64,000 nt of DNA from the NCBI GenBank assembly GCA_020744225.1, contig JAGMWG010000006.1:1550001-1614000 (forward strand), written 5' to 3'. The number at the start of each line of letters is the position of its first letter. Position 1 is the first letter of the stretch. Positions 21,369 through 34,100 of this stretch are shown here, piece after piece. The notes under the pieces are model-generated. The model had not been told where the DNA came from, did not search any database, and worked only from the letters and a program-made list of their open reading frames with translations. Made by a program: the position numbers and the translations under genes. This DNA is from Paraphoma chrysanthemicola (lineage: Eukaryota > Ascomycota > Dothideomycetes > Pleosporales > Phaeosphaeriaceae).

Positions 21369-23006
21369 TCATCTAAATAGTCCTCTCTTTCTGGGCGTTT
21401 TCCTATCTTCTAATAAGCCGACACTCTCTTGTGGTGCCATTGGGAGTGCGGGCATGCTGTGTGCATGTAATAATGGCGGTGGCTCAATGTGCCTCATGCT
21501 ACCGTACGGGGTCTGGTAAGGTGTATGTTGTTGCCAATTCTGCTGGAAGCCTTGCTGGTTGTGCTCAAGATAGCTATTGGATGGTACGCGGTGAGGCGTT
21601 TGTGGAATGTAGTCGTTTGGATTCGGGGTTGAGTGTTGCTGCTGTTGTTGAGTGCGTAATAGTCCAAAGGCCCAGTTGGACAGGTTGAATCCGCCGAAGA
21701 TGATGAGGGCGGTGAAGACCTATGCAAGGAGTGAATTAGCAAAGCCGCAGCCGGAATCAGAGGCGGGGGGTCTGGAGTCTTGCACTGGGGACCCGAAAGA
21801 GGACTTGTAGGCGAGCCGGATCTTGAGATTCGACCAGAGCCAGACGACGCAAAGTAGGACGGCAACACATACCATCGACTTATAGCTGAACTCTTCAACG
21901 AAGCTGTTGAAGATCTTGGCAAACGTCTTTGCGGTGACGCTGGCGCGGGCAACCTTTTTGGCGTCGCGGTTCATGCACGCCTCCCACCCAGCACACAGTT
22001 TGGACAGGCTGGGGACTGGGTCGGGATGGCAGCGGTTGATGCGATACTGCTCGGCACACTCGCGGATATCGATGAGGACGCCGGACACGTGCTTGGAGGA
22101 CTCAATGTCGACGTCGGACATGATGCCGCTCCAGGCGCAGTACAGGATGTAGACGAAGCCGCCGGCGAGGAAGAGATTGACGGCGAGCTGCAGGTAGAAG
22201 GACAGCACCGAGGGCAGGTGTGGGTGTGCCTCGACCCAGTGCAGGAAGCCAGCGACGCTCATGGCGTATGTCTGCTTGACAATGGCGGGTGCGTGTGCAT
22301 TGGACATGTCGGCCGCGCGCAGCTGCTGGTCCTTGTCCGAGTCGTCGCCGTCCGAATCTCGCGGGGCAGAGCGTTTCTTGGACCGCGAGCGCTCTGCCTT
22401 CTCGGAGCGGCGCTTTTGTACGCGATGCTCGCCGCCACTGCGCGGGTAGTGCTTGCGCGCATCGTCACGGTCGCGTTCGCGCTCCTTGGTGGGGCTCGGG
22501 CTGCCCCCAAAGGCGCGCTTGAACCAGCTCTCGCGCCGCGGGGCCCGCTTGAGGGCGTCGACGTCGCCGTTGGCAAGGCGGCCCATCTTGTCGGCCAGCT
22601 GCGTGTCGGGCGTGGCGGCGTCGCTGTCGACGGCGGGCGTGTTGGGCGTCTCGCCGCCGGAGCTGGCGTCGTAGGTGCTTGCGGGCGTGCGCGGCTGCCA
22701 GGCGTCGTGCACGTGTGGAGGCAGTGGCAGCGGCTTGCCGTCGCCCTGTGTGTACTGCGACGCCCGCTGCGGTGTTGCAAAGGCGCTCTTGGACGGCGAG
22801 TCGAGCACTGAGTGGGGACCTGTCTGGCCAGAGGATGGCCCCAAGGTTAGCTGTTGCCCGTCGTTACTGTTGCTGCTGCTGCTGCTGTTGCTGCTGTTGC
22901 TGCCGCCATGGTACTTACGCTTCTTTGCAGATGGCTGGCCGTGGATGTTCATGAATGGCGACGACGGGTCGACGGGCCCATTGTGGTTGGTCCACTCGAA
23001 ATCCAT
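21369..23006 (-). CDS. BRL1: Nuclear-envelope protein Brl1/Brr6
   Basis: Two exons: 23006-21786 and 21719-21369, 523 aa. The 66-bp intron has donor GTGCAAG, branch GCTAATTC and acceptor ATAG, and joins FGSP-VFTALIIFGGF. An ATG at 23039 would add 11 residues. The N-terminal half is disordered and basic, with a Ser/Asn run from a CAG/AAC trinucleotide tract (22867-22903). The core is the Brr6/Brl1 domain: a transmembrane helix at ~262-290 (SFYLQLAVNLFLAGGFVYIL), four lumenal cysteines (ECAEQY, NRCHPD, KLCAGWEAC) that form the family's two disulphides, and a second helix at ~378-395 (MVCVAVLLCVVWLWS). Known members act in nuclear pore assembly and membrane lipid homeostasis. The Gln/Pro-rich tail is ordinary for filamentous fungi. 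Confidence 0.87.
22867..22903. repeat. CTG/TTG trinucleotide tract in the BRL1-like gene
   Basis: An imperfect (ctg/ttg)n microsatellite; on the coding strand it reads AGC/AAC and encodes a Ser/Asn run in the disordered N-terminal region. Length variation between isolates would be in frame. Confidence 0.7.
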
Positions 23007-23039
23007 GGGCGTCGTCGAAGCCCGATGTCCGCGCTGCAT

Positions 23040-23069
23040 GTCTTCTTCTTCTTCTTCTTCTTTTTCCAG
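23040..23069. repeat. TTC microsatellite upstream of the BRL1-like gene
   Basis: Eight consecutive ttc units, followed by a short T-rich stretch, directly upstream of the likely BRL1 start (GAA repeat in the transcript leader). It would be coding only if translation began further upstream. Confidence 0.6.
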
Positions 23070-23556
23070 GCGGGGTGCGGCGGCGGTATCGAGGGCCGTC
23101 GTGTGCGGTTGCGCCGTTGCTAGGTCGTCGTGCTTGTGCTTGTCAACAAATTGCGGGCGGACTTCCGGCGATCGGCGGTGTGATGTGCTTTGTGTCCGAC
23201 GTCTGCGCTAGCCTGCACCGGGTCGGGGGACTATTCTATCCTACTGGTGGTTGCACTCGAAGCGATGCTCACGCAGTTGCGTGGGAAAATTCACTGCAGC
23301 ATGGAAAAGTGGCCTTTGTACCTGCGGGATGCAGGCCAAACTTGTGAGTGAATGAGGGCGTCCGAGAGACACTCCCAAGTGCATCCACCCCGGGACGAGC
23401 GAAGCATTATGCTCATGCAATCACATTAAATACTCATTAAACTAGTCTACTACACATACGTCGTCTAAGCCGTCAGAGAGTCTACGCGCTCCGGATATCA
23501 AAATCACAAAAGCTCCCAGCGCCCGCGCCACGTTCAACAATCATCTCTCCACCTGC
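23070..23556. other. Intergenic between BRL1-like and FAS1
   Basis: Upstream region of the BRL1-like gene and the FAS1 3' flank. No gene is supported. Confidence 0.35.
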
Positions 23557-23576
23557 GCCGTCTCTCTCTCTCTCTC
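23557..23576. repeat. TC dinucleotide run at the FAS1 stop codon
   Basis: About nine tc units end inside the FAS1 stop codon, giving a GA-rich start to the 3' UTR on the transcript. Confidence 0.55.
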
Positions 23577-26500
23577 ATGCCGCCACCGTTGCCTCCTCCT
23601 TCTCCTCGTACTTCTCCCAGTTGGCCAGAATGTTGCCAATCTTCGGCGAGTTGGTGAGCTTGTATACATCCTCAAAGTATTCCTTGGTCAACGCGAACGG
23701 CTTGGCCGTCACGTTGGGAATATACTTTCCGACCAGCTTCGACGGGTCGATGGACGTCTTGTGAATCTTCTTCAGCAGGAAGCTTCGGAATGGCTTGACA
23801 CCGGACCGCAAGAAGGTGCTGTGGAAAGGCACATCGATACCCTTGAGTGGAATCGTTGCAAAGCCGCGCTGCAGGTCGAGAGGCTTGGGCTTGGCCTCAG
23901 TCTGTTCCGCACATCCCTTGATGATCTCGACCAAATGAGCCTTGACGTCTTCGAGCGACATGCTCTGCATGAGAGCCTGGATGTCAACCTTTTGTGACTT
24001 GAGGTAGTTGGTCACGTTGGTCAGGCAGTCGAGAGCTCGGAGGTCACCAGCAGCCACGTACTGCATGTTGGCGATGTTGTAGTTGACAATCTCCAAGAGC
24101 CAGCCCGTCTGCTCGGCAATGTTCTCGACCACGTACTGCAGAGCCTGCTCATTGAACGTCTTCGAGATGCGGCTGGGATTGACAGCGCACATGGAGTAGT
24201 TGGAACGTCCAGCTTCATCGCGCTCCACAGCCACTTGCATTGTGAGGCCACGGTAGAACACGACAGAGACCAAGCTCTCAATCGGCATCACCTCGGCCAG
24301 GGCAGCCAGGGCAGAGTACTCTCCAAGCGAGTGCCCAGCAAACGTGCTATCGGCTTGTACCAGACCCTTGGCACGCATGTCTTCAAACGACGCTTTCTCC
24401 ATAAGCGTCAGGGCCGGCTGAGTAAACTGCGTTGCCGAGAGCAGGCCAGTCGGAGATCGGTACGTGTACGACGTCGTGTTTTCGTCAATCTCCTTGAAGA
24501 TCTTCTCCGACTTGATCGACCCATCAGCACTGACCGTCTCGAACGTCATGGACATGTAGTTCTGACGGATAGCCTTTCCGACAGGCCCACCAAAGTGAAT
24601 TGTGAGCTCCTTGGGATTATTCTTCACAATGTTGGTGATGGCGAAGCCTACGACATGTTAGTCAATCTGCATCTGAGAAACTTGTAAGGCAAAACATACC
24701 ATAGTTGTCCATGAAGTGCTTGTCGGCACGGTCCCAAACCTCCTTAGCGACAGGGCTGCTGTTGTATAGATCCATGCCCATGCCCTGTTCTTGAGAGCCT
24801 TGTCCAGTGAAGACGTAAGATGTCGTAGGTTGCTCAACCTCGGCCTCTCCAAGAAGAACCTTGTCCTCCGTCTCCTTATTGCTGACTTCGATCTTAATGA
24901 TCTTGCGACCGGAAACCATGCCGATATGTTGTAGTTTGACGTCAAGCAAATCGTCGGGCAACACCATACCAACAAGGTTCACGTGGTAGCTCCTGACACG
25001 GCCAATGTTGTTCTCGGCGGCCCACGTCTCGACCAAGCTGCGAACAGCAGCACTAGAGTACATACCATGGGTAATGGTACCTGGCAGATTGGCGTAGCTC
25101 GCGAAGACACGCGACACATGGATGGGGTTGTAATCGCCAGAAACGCGCGCATAGTTCTCGTTGGACGCAGGTGCTTTCAGGCTCAATGGTGTCTTGCCGT
25201 GCAGAGGGATCGGGTTCTCGAAATTGACTGCCTGATCAATACCGGTGCCATTGCGCTCTAGGTAATCAAGCACCGGGTTACCATAAGCAGTGCCGGACTC
25301 ATACTTGACGGACGCAATGGTGATGATTTCCTTGGTAGGAAGCTCGAGGAGAACTTCACCCTGGGTTTCGATCTTGGAGAAAGCAGTCTTGTTCTTGTAA
25401 CGGACAACAGTCTCAAGCTTGAACATCAATGTCTTGTTCAGCAGATCGATATCGGGTTCTTCAAAGTTGAACCATTCCTTGGACCGCAGAATGGCCACAT
25501 CCTTGGTCGTGGCAAGATGAAGTTGCATTGGCTTCTCATTCTTGCGCTGGAACGTGTTTTCGAAATCGTCATATACGCCACGGTACAAGAATTGACTGGT
25601 GACCTCCATGACTGGCTGGCCATCCCGTTCGATTGTGCCGCATACCTCGACCATCTTACCAGAGTCTTGGTTGATGACCGCGTTGATTTGTGCAGTCGTG
25701 TCGAGGACATCGCCCTTCTTCAAGGGTTCAGCGCCTGGGATCATGCGGAACCCGTTGGAGAGATGGACGAGCTTGAGGAGATCGCCATCGATGGCCCGAG
25801 GGAAGATTGGCTTTGTAATGGCCTTCCAGCCGACAACGATGGCAAAGTCCATAGGAGCGAAGACTTCTTTGCCAGGGCGATCAACAAATGCTTCGCCCGT
25901 GTTGCCAACGGCATGGACGAAATCGTTAATGGCTTCGCTCGTGACAGTGGCTCGGCCACCATCGAAGGTGGAGGCGACGTTGGCATCAAAGGGACAGTCC
26001 TCATCGCCAAACCAGAGCTTGTAGTAAAACTCTTTGATGCGATCATTGCGAGCGTCCATGACTTCGTGGATAGGTGCGTACCCAATATCAGGACGGTAGG
26101 TGAAACGGAAGGGGAGAGCAACAGGCCTCTTAACGGCGGTGCGCTCTTCCCACATGTTGAGCAGGATCTCGCTGTTCTCACTAAGGCTCACTTCGACGGT
26201 CTTGATAAGCTTCCCATTGGAGTGGAGTTCCTTGACCACAATTGTTGTCTTGCTTGGCTCGCTGGGGTTGTTGATCTCCACAAGCATACCTGGGGTGGGA
26301 GCAAAGATTCGCGCTGTAGGATTGGTCTGGAATCGCTGGCCTTGAACAAAGATGTCGGCAGTAAAGAACGCATGTCGCCACGAATAGGTCGTGCCGGCCA
26401 GGAGCTGGAGCCATGAGGTCGCCTCGGGCATGGTGGCATTGGGCGCAGCGGATAGGCGATAGATGGTCTTGGTATCGAGTTGCGAGACGGTAAGACCATC

Positions 26501-29500
26501 AACTTCCAGCCCTTGACGAACGGTCAAGAGGTTGCTACCGAAGTACTCGATGACAGGAATCTTGGACTCGTCATCGCCGTAGACATCGCGAAGAAGATAC
26601 TTGATGTGACCCTGGTGGACTCCGTCCAAAATCTCCTTGACTGGCTCATCAACCTTGGTGGAGTACTTCACGGCCATTGGACCTTGCAAAATGCAGGTCC
26701 TGCCCACGTCCTGGTCGACCACGGCATCGAGATCTTCAGATTGCCAAAGAGAGTCCTTCTTGAAGAAGAATTCGAACGTGTCGTCGAGGACAGGGACAAA
26801 AGGCACAGGCTTTTGGCCTCGTCGTTGGCAGAGTAGCAGGAAGTGCTGCACATCCTGAGCGTTGATCAATTGCTCGTCAGCCTCAGGGTAAGCCTCGAAC
26901 ACCTTCTTGATGGTTGGGAAGGGCTCATTTAACTCGTCGTAGCTTTGGATAAGCGACTCGTTGCTCGACTTGCTGAAACGCTCTTCCAGTCGGCGAATGA
27001 AGTCACCGGTCAAACGCTTCAAGCTCTGGTCGATCCAGCGAGATTGGTGCTTGACGTACATCAAGTCGACCATGCGTTGGACGACTTCGGCGTACGTCAT
27101 ATCTTCAAGATCGACGGATTCTCCCTTCTTGTTCCTGCCAAACCATACCTTCTGGAAGTCCTTGTTCAGCTTATCGATAATGTACTCGCGCATTTTCTTG
27201 AGCTCTGGGATGCGCTTGGCTTTGTCGAGGCTGAAGATTTTCTGGTCCATCTCATGCCAGAACAAGACACCACGGGTAGCGAGCTTGTGAATCGGCTCGC
27301 CCATCTCAGAGCGAACAGTAATCACACCGCCAGCTGGGCCCTTGTAGGTTTTCTCCCATTCGCTGTCGTCAAGACCAGGAGCATCAACAATAGCTTGCTT
27401 CGCCATCTTGGACGTGTGGCACTCTTTGGCTGTCATCATGCGACTGGCAAACAGACAGCCATCGTATGGCATTGGCGGGTAGCCGAAGCGAGTTGACCAT
27501 GCACCAGTCAGGTAGGGGTATGTGTCTTCTGCACCACCGAAACCGGAGCCGGCCACGAGAATGAGGTTGTCGCACTTTCGGAGGCGGCTGTACATCTGCA
27601 GAATAGGCTGATGGAAGTCCTCAAACGAGTGATGGCCACCACCACGCCCTCCGGTCCACTGCAAAATCACAGGGAAGGTTGGGTTCGCCTTGGCAATGTT
27701 GATGGTTTGCTGGATGGCCTCAACCGAGCCAGGCTTGAACGCAATGTGCTTGATGCCAAGAGTCTCAATGTATTCGTTGGCAACTTCGATTGACGGAACG
27801 CCGGCGCCAATGGTAAGGCCCTCAATGGGGACACCTTCAGCCCTAAGCTTCGCCAATAATGGGATCTGCCAGCCCATGGCGCGTGGATTAACGTAGATTA
27901 AGTTGATGGTAATACCACGGCCGGCTGGGATGGCTTTCTCAACCTTGGTAATCGCAGCCGTCATGGTCTTTTCGTTGTAGTATCCGCCACCAGCAAGTTC
28001 AATCTCGTAGCCAGCGTTCATGGTGGCAGCAACGAAGTCCCAGGGGACAGTGCATGGCGTCATGCCAGCAACCATGACCGGAGGCAGGCCGAGCATTCTG
28101 CTCATCTTGGTGTCTACATAGGTCTGACCAGTGGAGGTTTTGACGAGGCGAGGACCGTGATCTTTCACCCAGTCAACTGCATACTTGACAGCATGCTCTG
28201 AATCACGATCAAAAATCTCAGGCTTGTAGCCCACTTCGGCATTCTGACCATCGATCGCGCCCGCAAGGATGACACGGACACCAGTTCCGTCCTTGTTGCG
28301 GTTGGTGAGAACACCAAGACCGGAGATGCCACCAGGGCCAAAGTCCAGAATATGAGTCGCCTTGGGAAAGACTGTTGCCTGTTCCCACTCTACAGAATCG
28401 TGGGTTATCATGCGTACAAGGCGAGGAACGATGTTATCTTCGCCTTCGTCGCGGATGTCCTTGCCAGTGTGGGTGTCATACATAGGAATGCCGAGATCGC
28501 TAGAGGCAATCTTGACGTCCTTGAGATCGTCTTCCAACTGCTTGGTCGCTTCTGCGAGGTATGGGCTGTGGAAGGGGGCGGTGATGGGCAGAAAACGATT
28601 GACGAAGCGGACCTTGCGCTCAGTGAAGGGTATTCTCGTTTGGTCCAGGCCCGTGGGGGCCTTGACCTTGCGCAGCCGAAGGTTCAGACCGTACAGGGAG
28701 ATGGGCGGACCTGTGACGACGAAATTCCGGGCACTGTTGACGAGCGAGATGGCAATGTGCCTGTCCTCGGGCAAATGTGCGTTGGTGGCATCAATATGCT
28801 CTTGGACGGCTTTCCGCGAGAGATCACGGATCGACAGCATGGGCGTAGGTGTACCCTCGCCATTGTCGACAGAGTCCTGGAGCACTGATGGTGCGAGCGA
28901 TGTGCGAGGGAACGCTTGCTGGCTGCGGGTACCGATCCAGAAGAGAATCTCGATGGCCTTCTTCGCACCCTTTTGGAAAGTTTCCCAATTCTTGGACTCG
29001 GCAATCGCTGCGGCCGTGACTACACCCTGAGAATGACCCGTAACACCCGCAAAGCGGTTGCGGACATTGCCCGGGTGGCCGCCAAGGACACGGGTCGTGA
29101 CGACGAAATGTGCTAATTGTGTCAAGCCTATCAAGGGCAGGCTGACTGGTGCTGAGACGAGGTAGTCGGTATCGGGTTGCGACTCGCGGTTGTTCAGCCA
29201 TCGCATGACATCGAGGCCCTTGGAGTAGAGCTTCTCTGCGCGCGGGTCTCGCGACAGCCGCAGCAGGTGCTGTGCCTCGGATGCAATGAAGTCTTCGAGG
29301 AATGGTGTGTAGGTGTTGTAGATCTCGCGGAGCTCGTCGAAGTACTCTTCAATGTTGCCCTGGCCGCCGAGGACAGCGTAAATGACGGCATTCTCGTCGT
29401 CAACCTCGCGGAAGAGGGCCGAGTCGTGGGGCTTGATCGGCCGGTCTACTGCGGCGCGAGCAGCGTAGTACGACCGCACCGTGATGAGCTTCTTCTCGGT

Positions 29501-29899
29501 GATGCCAGGTAGCGATGCGGCGACGGCATGAACCTCGTTGCCGCGGAGGAAGGCGCGCTCAAATTCGGTGGTGATGAGCTTGAGCACCTCCTCGAACGAG
29601 TCCGGGTCTTCGCCCTCCTCCACTTCGCGGGCAACGAAGCCAAGGAAGCGTGCCACCAGCTCGGGTATCGACGACGGCTCGTCATCCTGGGCGAGTTCGT
29701 CTGTGGGCTCGGGGAGGGTGAGCTTGAAGGTGTCTTTGAGCTGCTGGGCGCTGAAGTGGAGGGCAGTCGGTATGAGCAGCGTGTACTCGAGCGAGCCGTG
29801 GGAGAGGATGAGGGGGCGCAGATTTGCGGCAGAGCGAGGGGTGCTAATCCCCGTCTGCTGTCCGGAGCCGTACATGGTGGTGAGAGGCTGAACGGGCAT
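23575..29899 (-). CDS. FAS1: Fatty acid synthase beta subunit
   Basis: Two exons (29899-24700, 24647-23575), 2090 aa. The 52-bp intron (GTATGT...TTGACTAACATGTCGTAG) restores MDNYG-FAITNIVKNNP. The start MPVQPLTTMYGSGQ at 29899 is preferred to the frame's first ATG at 30007, because the 36 extra residues are low-quality; 29875 is also possible. Domain order: acetyltransferase with GHSQG (Ser290), FMN enoyl reductase (~600-1000), dehydratase hot-dog region with GDYNPIHVS and THGMYSS (~1585-1615), and malonyl/palmitoyl transferase with GHSLGEYSA (Ser1840). This is the cytosolic beta chain of the alpha6-beta6 fungal FAS. It loads acetyl and malonyl groups, dehydrates and reduces the chain, and releases palmitoyl-CoA. 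It is divergent from FAS2 next door. The stop codon abuts a TC-dinucleotide run. Length matches the family, and no catalytic residue is missing. Confidence 0.97.
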
Positions 29900-31199
29900 G
29901 TTAGCGGTGGTGGTCTTTGAGCGGTATGGCGAGTGTGGGGAGTGGGTGTTGGGGCTCAATTCAGGCCATGCTGGACAGGTGCGTACCTCTTTGGCAAATG
30001 TGGTCAATTAAGATATAGAAGGAGTGGCTTGCACAGACGTGCGACTGGCAGGTGTGAGCATGCGTGTGGTCGCGGGGAAGGTGCGAGACGGGCGTGGAAA
30101 GAGCACTGGAGGGCTCCTGCTACTGTGTCTTTCGCAAGAGAGGCTCAATTGAGCGATGGCGACTGTGTACGTACTGGGTCTCCGGCCAGACAGAAGCTAA
30201 TCAGCTGGCGTGCTCGGGAATTGGTCGGTACTGCGAGTGCAGCTCCCTTGCGGTGTGGATTTGATTTGTGTGTCGAGGATGGCAGGCTCGCACAGGCAGC
30301 AGGAGTATTGTACGAGAAATGAAGAGTAATCACGGGAGGGAGAGGGAGAGGAAGAGTAATCGCAGGACGGGAAGCAGCGGGCTCGACAAGTGCGTGCGGG
30401 CGCAGTTATCATGGCTCGCAAGCTGTTGACTTTTTCGAGCTCCCACCAGGGCAGCGCGCTAGGGCGGCAGGGGTGCGCTCGCGGTAGTGGTAAGTTAATG
30501 TTGGGGATGGTAAGCGGGCCCCAAGCACCACGCACCAAGCTCTGCGCCGGCTCGTCTGGCAAGAGTACCAGCCGATCCACATGGCCCTGACGTGCGCCAG
30601 ACGCACTACAAGGCCGCCCCGCACAGGCACGGCTGTTGAGTCTGCTGTTGACACGGTTGCGCTGCTGACCGCCCGCTCGCAAGGCCCACCGCATTGGCTC
30701 TCTCGTGGCCGCTCTTGCGAGCCTACTGCCAGTGTCGCGGCGAGATTTGTTGTTGAGCCGAGCGGAGCATTGACGACGTTGCCGTGCAGGGGTGTGGTTC
30801 AGTAGTTTTTAGACGGCCGAAAAGAATCCTCAACACGCTGGAGATACGGCAGAGCACACGCTGTCTTCCCTTCGCACGAGAGATAAACACCCAATGCGTT
30901 GGGCTTGCTGTCCCTAGACTTCCCGCCCGTCACACCTTGCGCATACCTCACCTCTCTTATCAAAATAATCTCCCTCGGGCCTGAACCGCTTTCCCGAGCT
31001 CCATTCCCATCCTCTCTCTCTTTCCCTCCCTCTTGCCCACACTAGAGACTACCTGCACGTCGCTCCTCCCCCGACTGCAGCCTCCTCACACCTCCCCCGA
31101 GATACCCTTCCTTCTGTTTGCACAAGAGATACCCCAAACCCGCAAAGCTCCTCTGAGCTGCACCACCCTCCTTTCGCCAATTGCTCAGCTCCCGCCGCC
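29900..31199. promoter_or_regulatory. Shared divergent promoter region of FAS1 and FAS2
   Basis: 1.3 kb separate the start codons of the two FAS subunit genes, which are read outward. No convincing gene lies here. The FAS2 side is strongly CT-rich (tctctctctttccctccctc, 31011-31030), a common core-promoter feature in filamentous fungi lacking a TATA box. The FAS2 ATG has a good context (cgccgccATGC). The layout would allow coordinated supply of the two chains; specific factor sites were not identified with confidence. Confidence 0.6.
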
Positions 31200-34100
31200 A
31201 TGCGTCCCGAAGTCGAGCAGGAGCTCTCGCACACGCTGCTCATTGAGCTGCTGGCATACCAGTTCGCCTCGCCCGTGAGGTGGATCGAGACGCAGGATGT
31301 CGTCCTCGGCGAGAAGACGACTGAGCGCATCGTCGAAATTGGCCCCGCAGACACGCTCGGTGTCATGGCGAAGCGGACCCTGGCCTCCAAGTACGAAGCA
31401 CACGACGCCGCCCGCTCTGTCCAACGGCAGATTCTGTGCTACAACAAGGACGCCAAAGACATCTACTACGACGTGGACCCCGTAGAAGAGGAGCCAGAGC
31501 CCGCGGCCGGCGCTGGAGACGCCCCATCCGCGTCCTCGAGTGCGCCCGCAGCAACAGCAGCAGCCCCCATTGCAGCTCCTGCAGCGAGTGCGGGCCCAGC
31601 AGCCCAAGTCCCGGATGCGCCAGTCACAGCCACAGACATTCTGCGGGCACTGGTAGCCCAGAAGCTGAAGAAGCCGCTCATGGATATTCCGCTGAGCAAG
31701 GCCATCAAGGATCTGGTTGGAGGTGGGTCAATTGACTCTGCAGCTTCAGATTCATGCTAATGAGCACTTAGGCAAATCCACACTCCAAAACGAAATCCTC
31801 GGAGACCTGGGCAAAGAGTTTGGTTCAACGCCCGAGAAGCCCGAAGACACGCCCCTCGATGAGCTTGGTGCGTCGATGCAGGCCACCTTCAATGGCTCCA
31901 TCGGCAAGCAGTCCTCCTCGCTCATCGCCCGCATGGTTTCGTCCAAGATGCCCGGTGGCTTCAACATCACAGCTGTGCGCAAGCACCTCGAGACAAGATG
32001 GGGTCTCGCACAAGGGCGCCAGGACGGAGTGCTGCTACTGGCCATCACCAACGAGCCCGCGGCGCGTCTGGGCTCAGAAGCAGACGGCAAGTCCTTCTTG
32101 GACGAGCAGGCCAACAAATACGCCGGCATCGCAGGCATCAACCTGTCTGCACCCACAGCGGGTGCCGACGCAGGAGGTGCAGGCGGCGGCATGATGATGG
32201 ACCCGGCCGCCATTGACGCCCTCACCAAAGACCAGCGACAACTGTTCAAGCAGCAATTGGAGCTGTTCGCACGCTACCTCAAGTTGGACCTGCGTGCAGG
32301 CGACACTGCCTTCGTAAACGGCCAGAAAGCACAGTCTGCGCTCCAGGCACAATTGGATCTCTGGACCACAGAACACGGCGAGTTCTACGCCTCTGGAATC
32401 GAGCCCCAATTTACGCCCCTCAAGGCTCGTGTCTATGATTCGTCATGGAATTGGGCACGACAAGACGCCCTGAGCATGTACTACGACATCATCTTCGGCA
32501 AACTCAAGGCTGTCGATCGTGAGATTGTGAGCCGCTGCATTGCCATTATGAACCGCTCGAATCCTCTCCTTCTCGATTTCATGCAGTACCACATGGATCA
32601 CTGCCCCACCGAGCGTGGTGAGACATACGAACTCGCAAAGGAGCTCGGTCAGCAACTCATCGACAACTGCAAGGATGTGCTTAATGAGGCACCTGTCTAC
32701 AAGGACGTCGCCGTTCCTACCGCGCCAAAACTTGAAATCGATGCCAAGGGCAACCTGAACTACGAGGAAGCACCTCGCCAGAGCGTTCGCAAGCTCGAGC
32801 ACTATGTGCGCGAGATGGCTGAGGGCGGCAAATTGTCCGAGTACGGCAATCGCACCAAGGTGCAGAACGACCTCCAGCGTATCTACAAGCTCATTAAGCA
32901 ACAACACAAGCTGTCAAAGTCTTCACAGCTGCAGATCAAGAGCTTGTATAGCAATGTGATTCGCTCCTTATCCATGAATGAAGGGCAAATCATCCCGAGC
33001 GAGAATGGCAAAGCTACTGGGGGCAAGCGAGGACGCAATGGTCGCCTCAATGGCTCGCAGAAGCAGGGCAAGGTTGAGACTGTCCCATTCCTCCATCTCA
33101 AGCGAAAGGACGACCACGGGTGGGAGTACAGCAAGAAGCTCACTGGTGTTTACCTGGATTGCCTGGAGAATGCCGCGAAGTCAGGTGTCACTTTCCAAGG
33201 CAAGTACGCGCTCATGACCGGTGCCGGCGCTGGCTCCATCGGCGCACAAGTCCTTCAGGGCTTGATCAGCGGTGGTGCCAAAGTGGTCGTCACCACCTCT
33301 AGATTTTCACGAGAGGTCACCGAGTACTATCAATCCATGTACACTCGCTACGGTGCGCGTGGCTCCCAGCTCATTGTGGTTCCGTTCAACCAGGGCAGCA
33401 ACCAGGACGTAGAGGCTCTGGTCGACTACATTTTTGACACCAAGAAGGGCCTTGGCTGGGATCTCGATTACGTCGTACCATTTGCGGCTATTCCGGAGAA
33501 TGGCCGTGAGATCGATGGCATCGACTCGAAGTCTGAGCTTGCTCACCGCATTATGCTGACGAACCTCCTTCGTATGCTTGGTGCGATCAAGAAGCAGAAA
33601 CAAGTCAATGGCTATGAGACTCGTCCAGCCCAGGTCATGCTTCCTCTATCACCCAACCACGGAACTTTTGGCAACGACGGACTCTACTCCGAATCCAAAA
33701 TGTCCCTCGAGACCTTGTTCTCCAGGTGGCACTCTGAGAGCTGGGGCAATTACCTCACGATCTGTGGTGCTGTCATTGGCTGGACTCGTGGTACTGGCCT
33801 CATGAGCGCCAACAACATTGTCGCTGAGGGCATTGAGAAGTATGGTGTACGCACCTTCTCCCAGCAGGAGATGGCCTTCAATATCCTTGGTCTCATGGCC
33901 CCGCCAATTGTCAACCTCTGCCAAGTTGAACCTGTGTGGGCTGATCTTAACGGTGGCTTCCAATACATTCCCAACCTCAAGGACCTCATGGCAGACCTTC
34001 GCAAGGAGCTAATGGAAACGAGCGACGTCCGTCGGGCTGTCATCAAGGAGAATGCCATCGAGAACAAGGTTGTCAACGGTGAAGCAAGCGAAGCCCTGTA

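Noticed and set aside
22026..22811. 261-codon plus-strand frame over the BRL1-like gene
   Set aside because: Gly/Ala/Val/Arg-rich shadow of a GC-rich coding region; the minus strand carries the recognisable domain.
25517..26416. 299-codon plus-strand frame inside FAS1
   Set aside because: Antisense shadow of FAS1; its translation shows no domain, and codon usage of the minus strand explains it.
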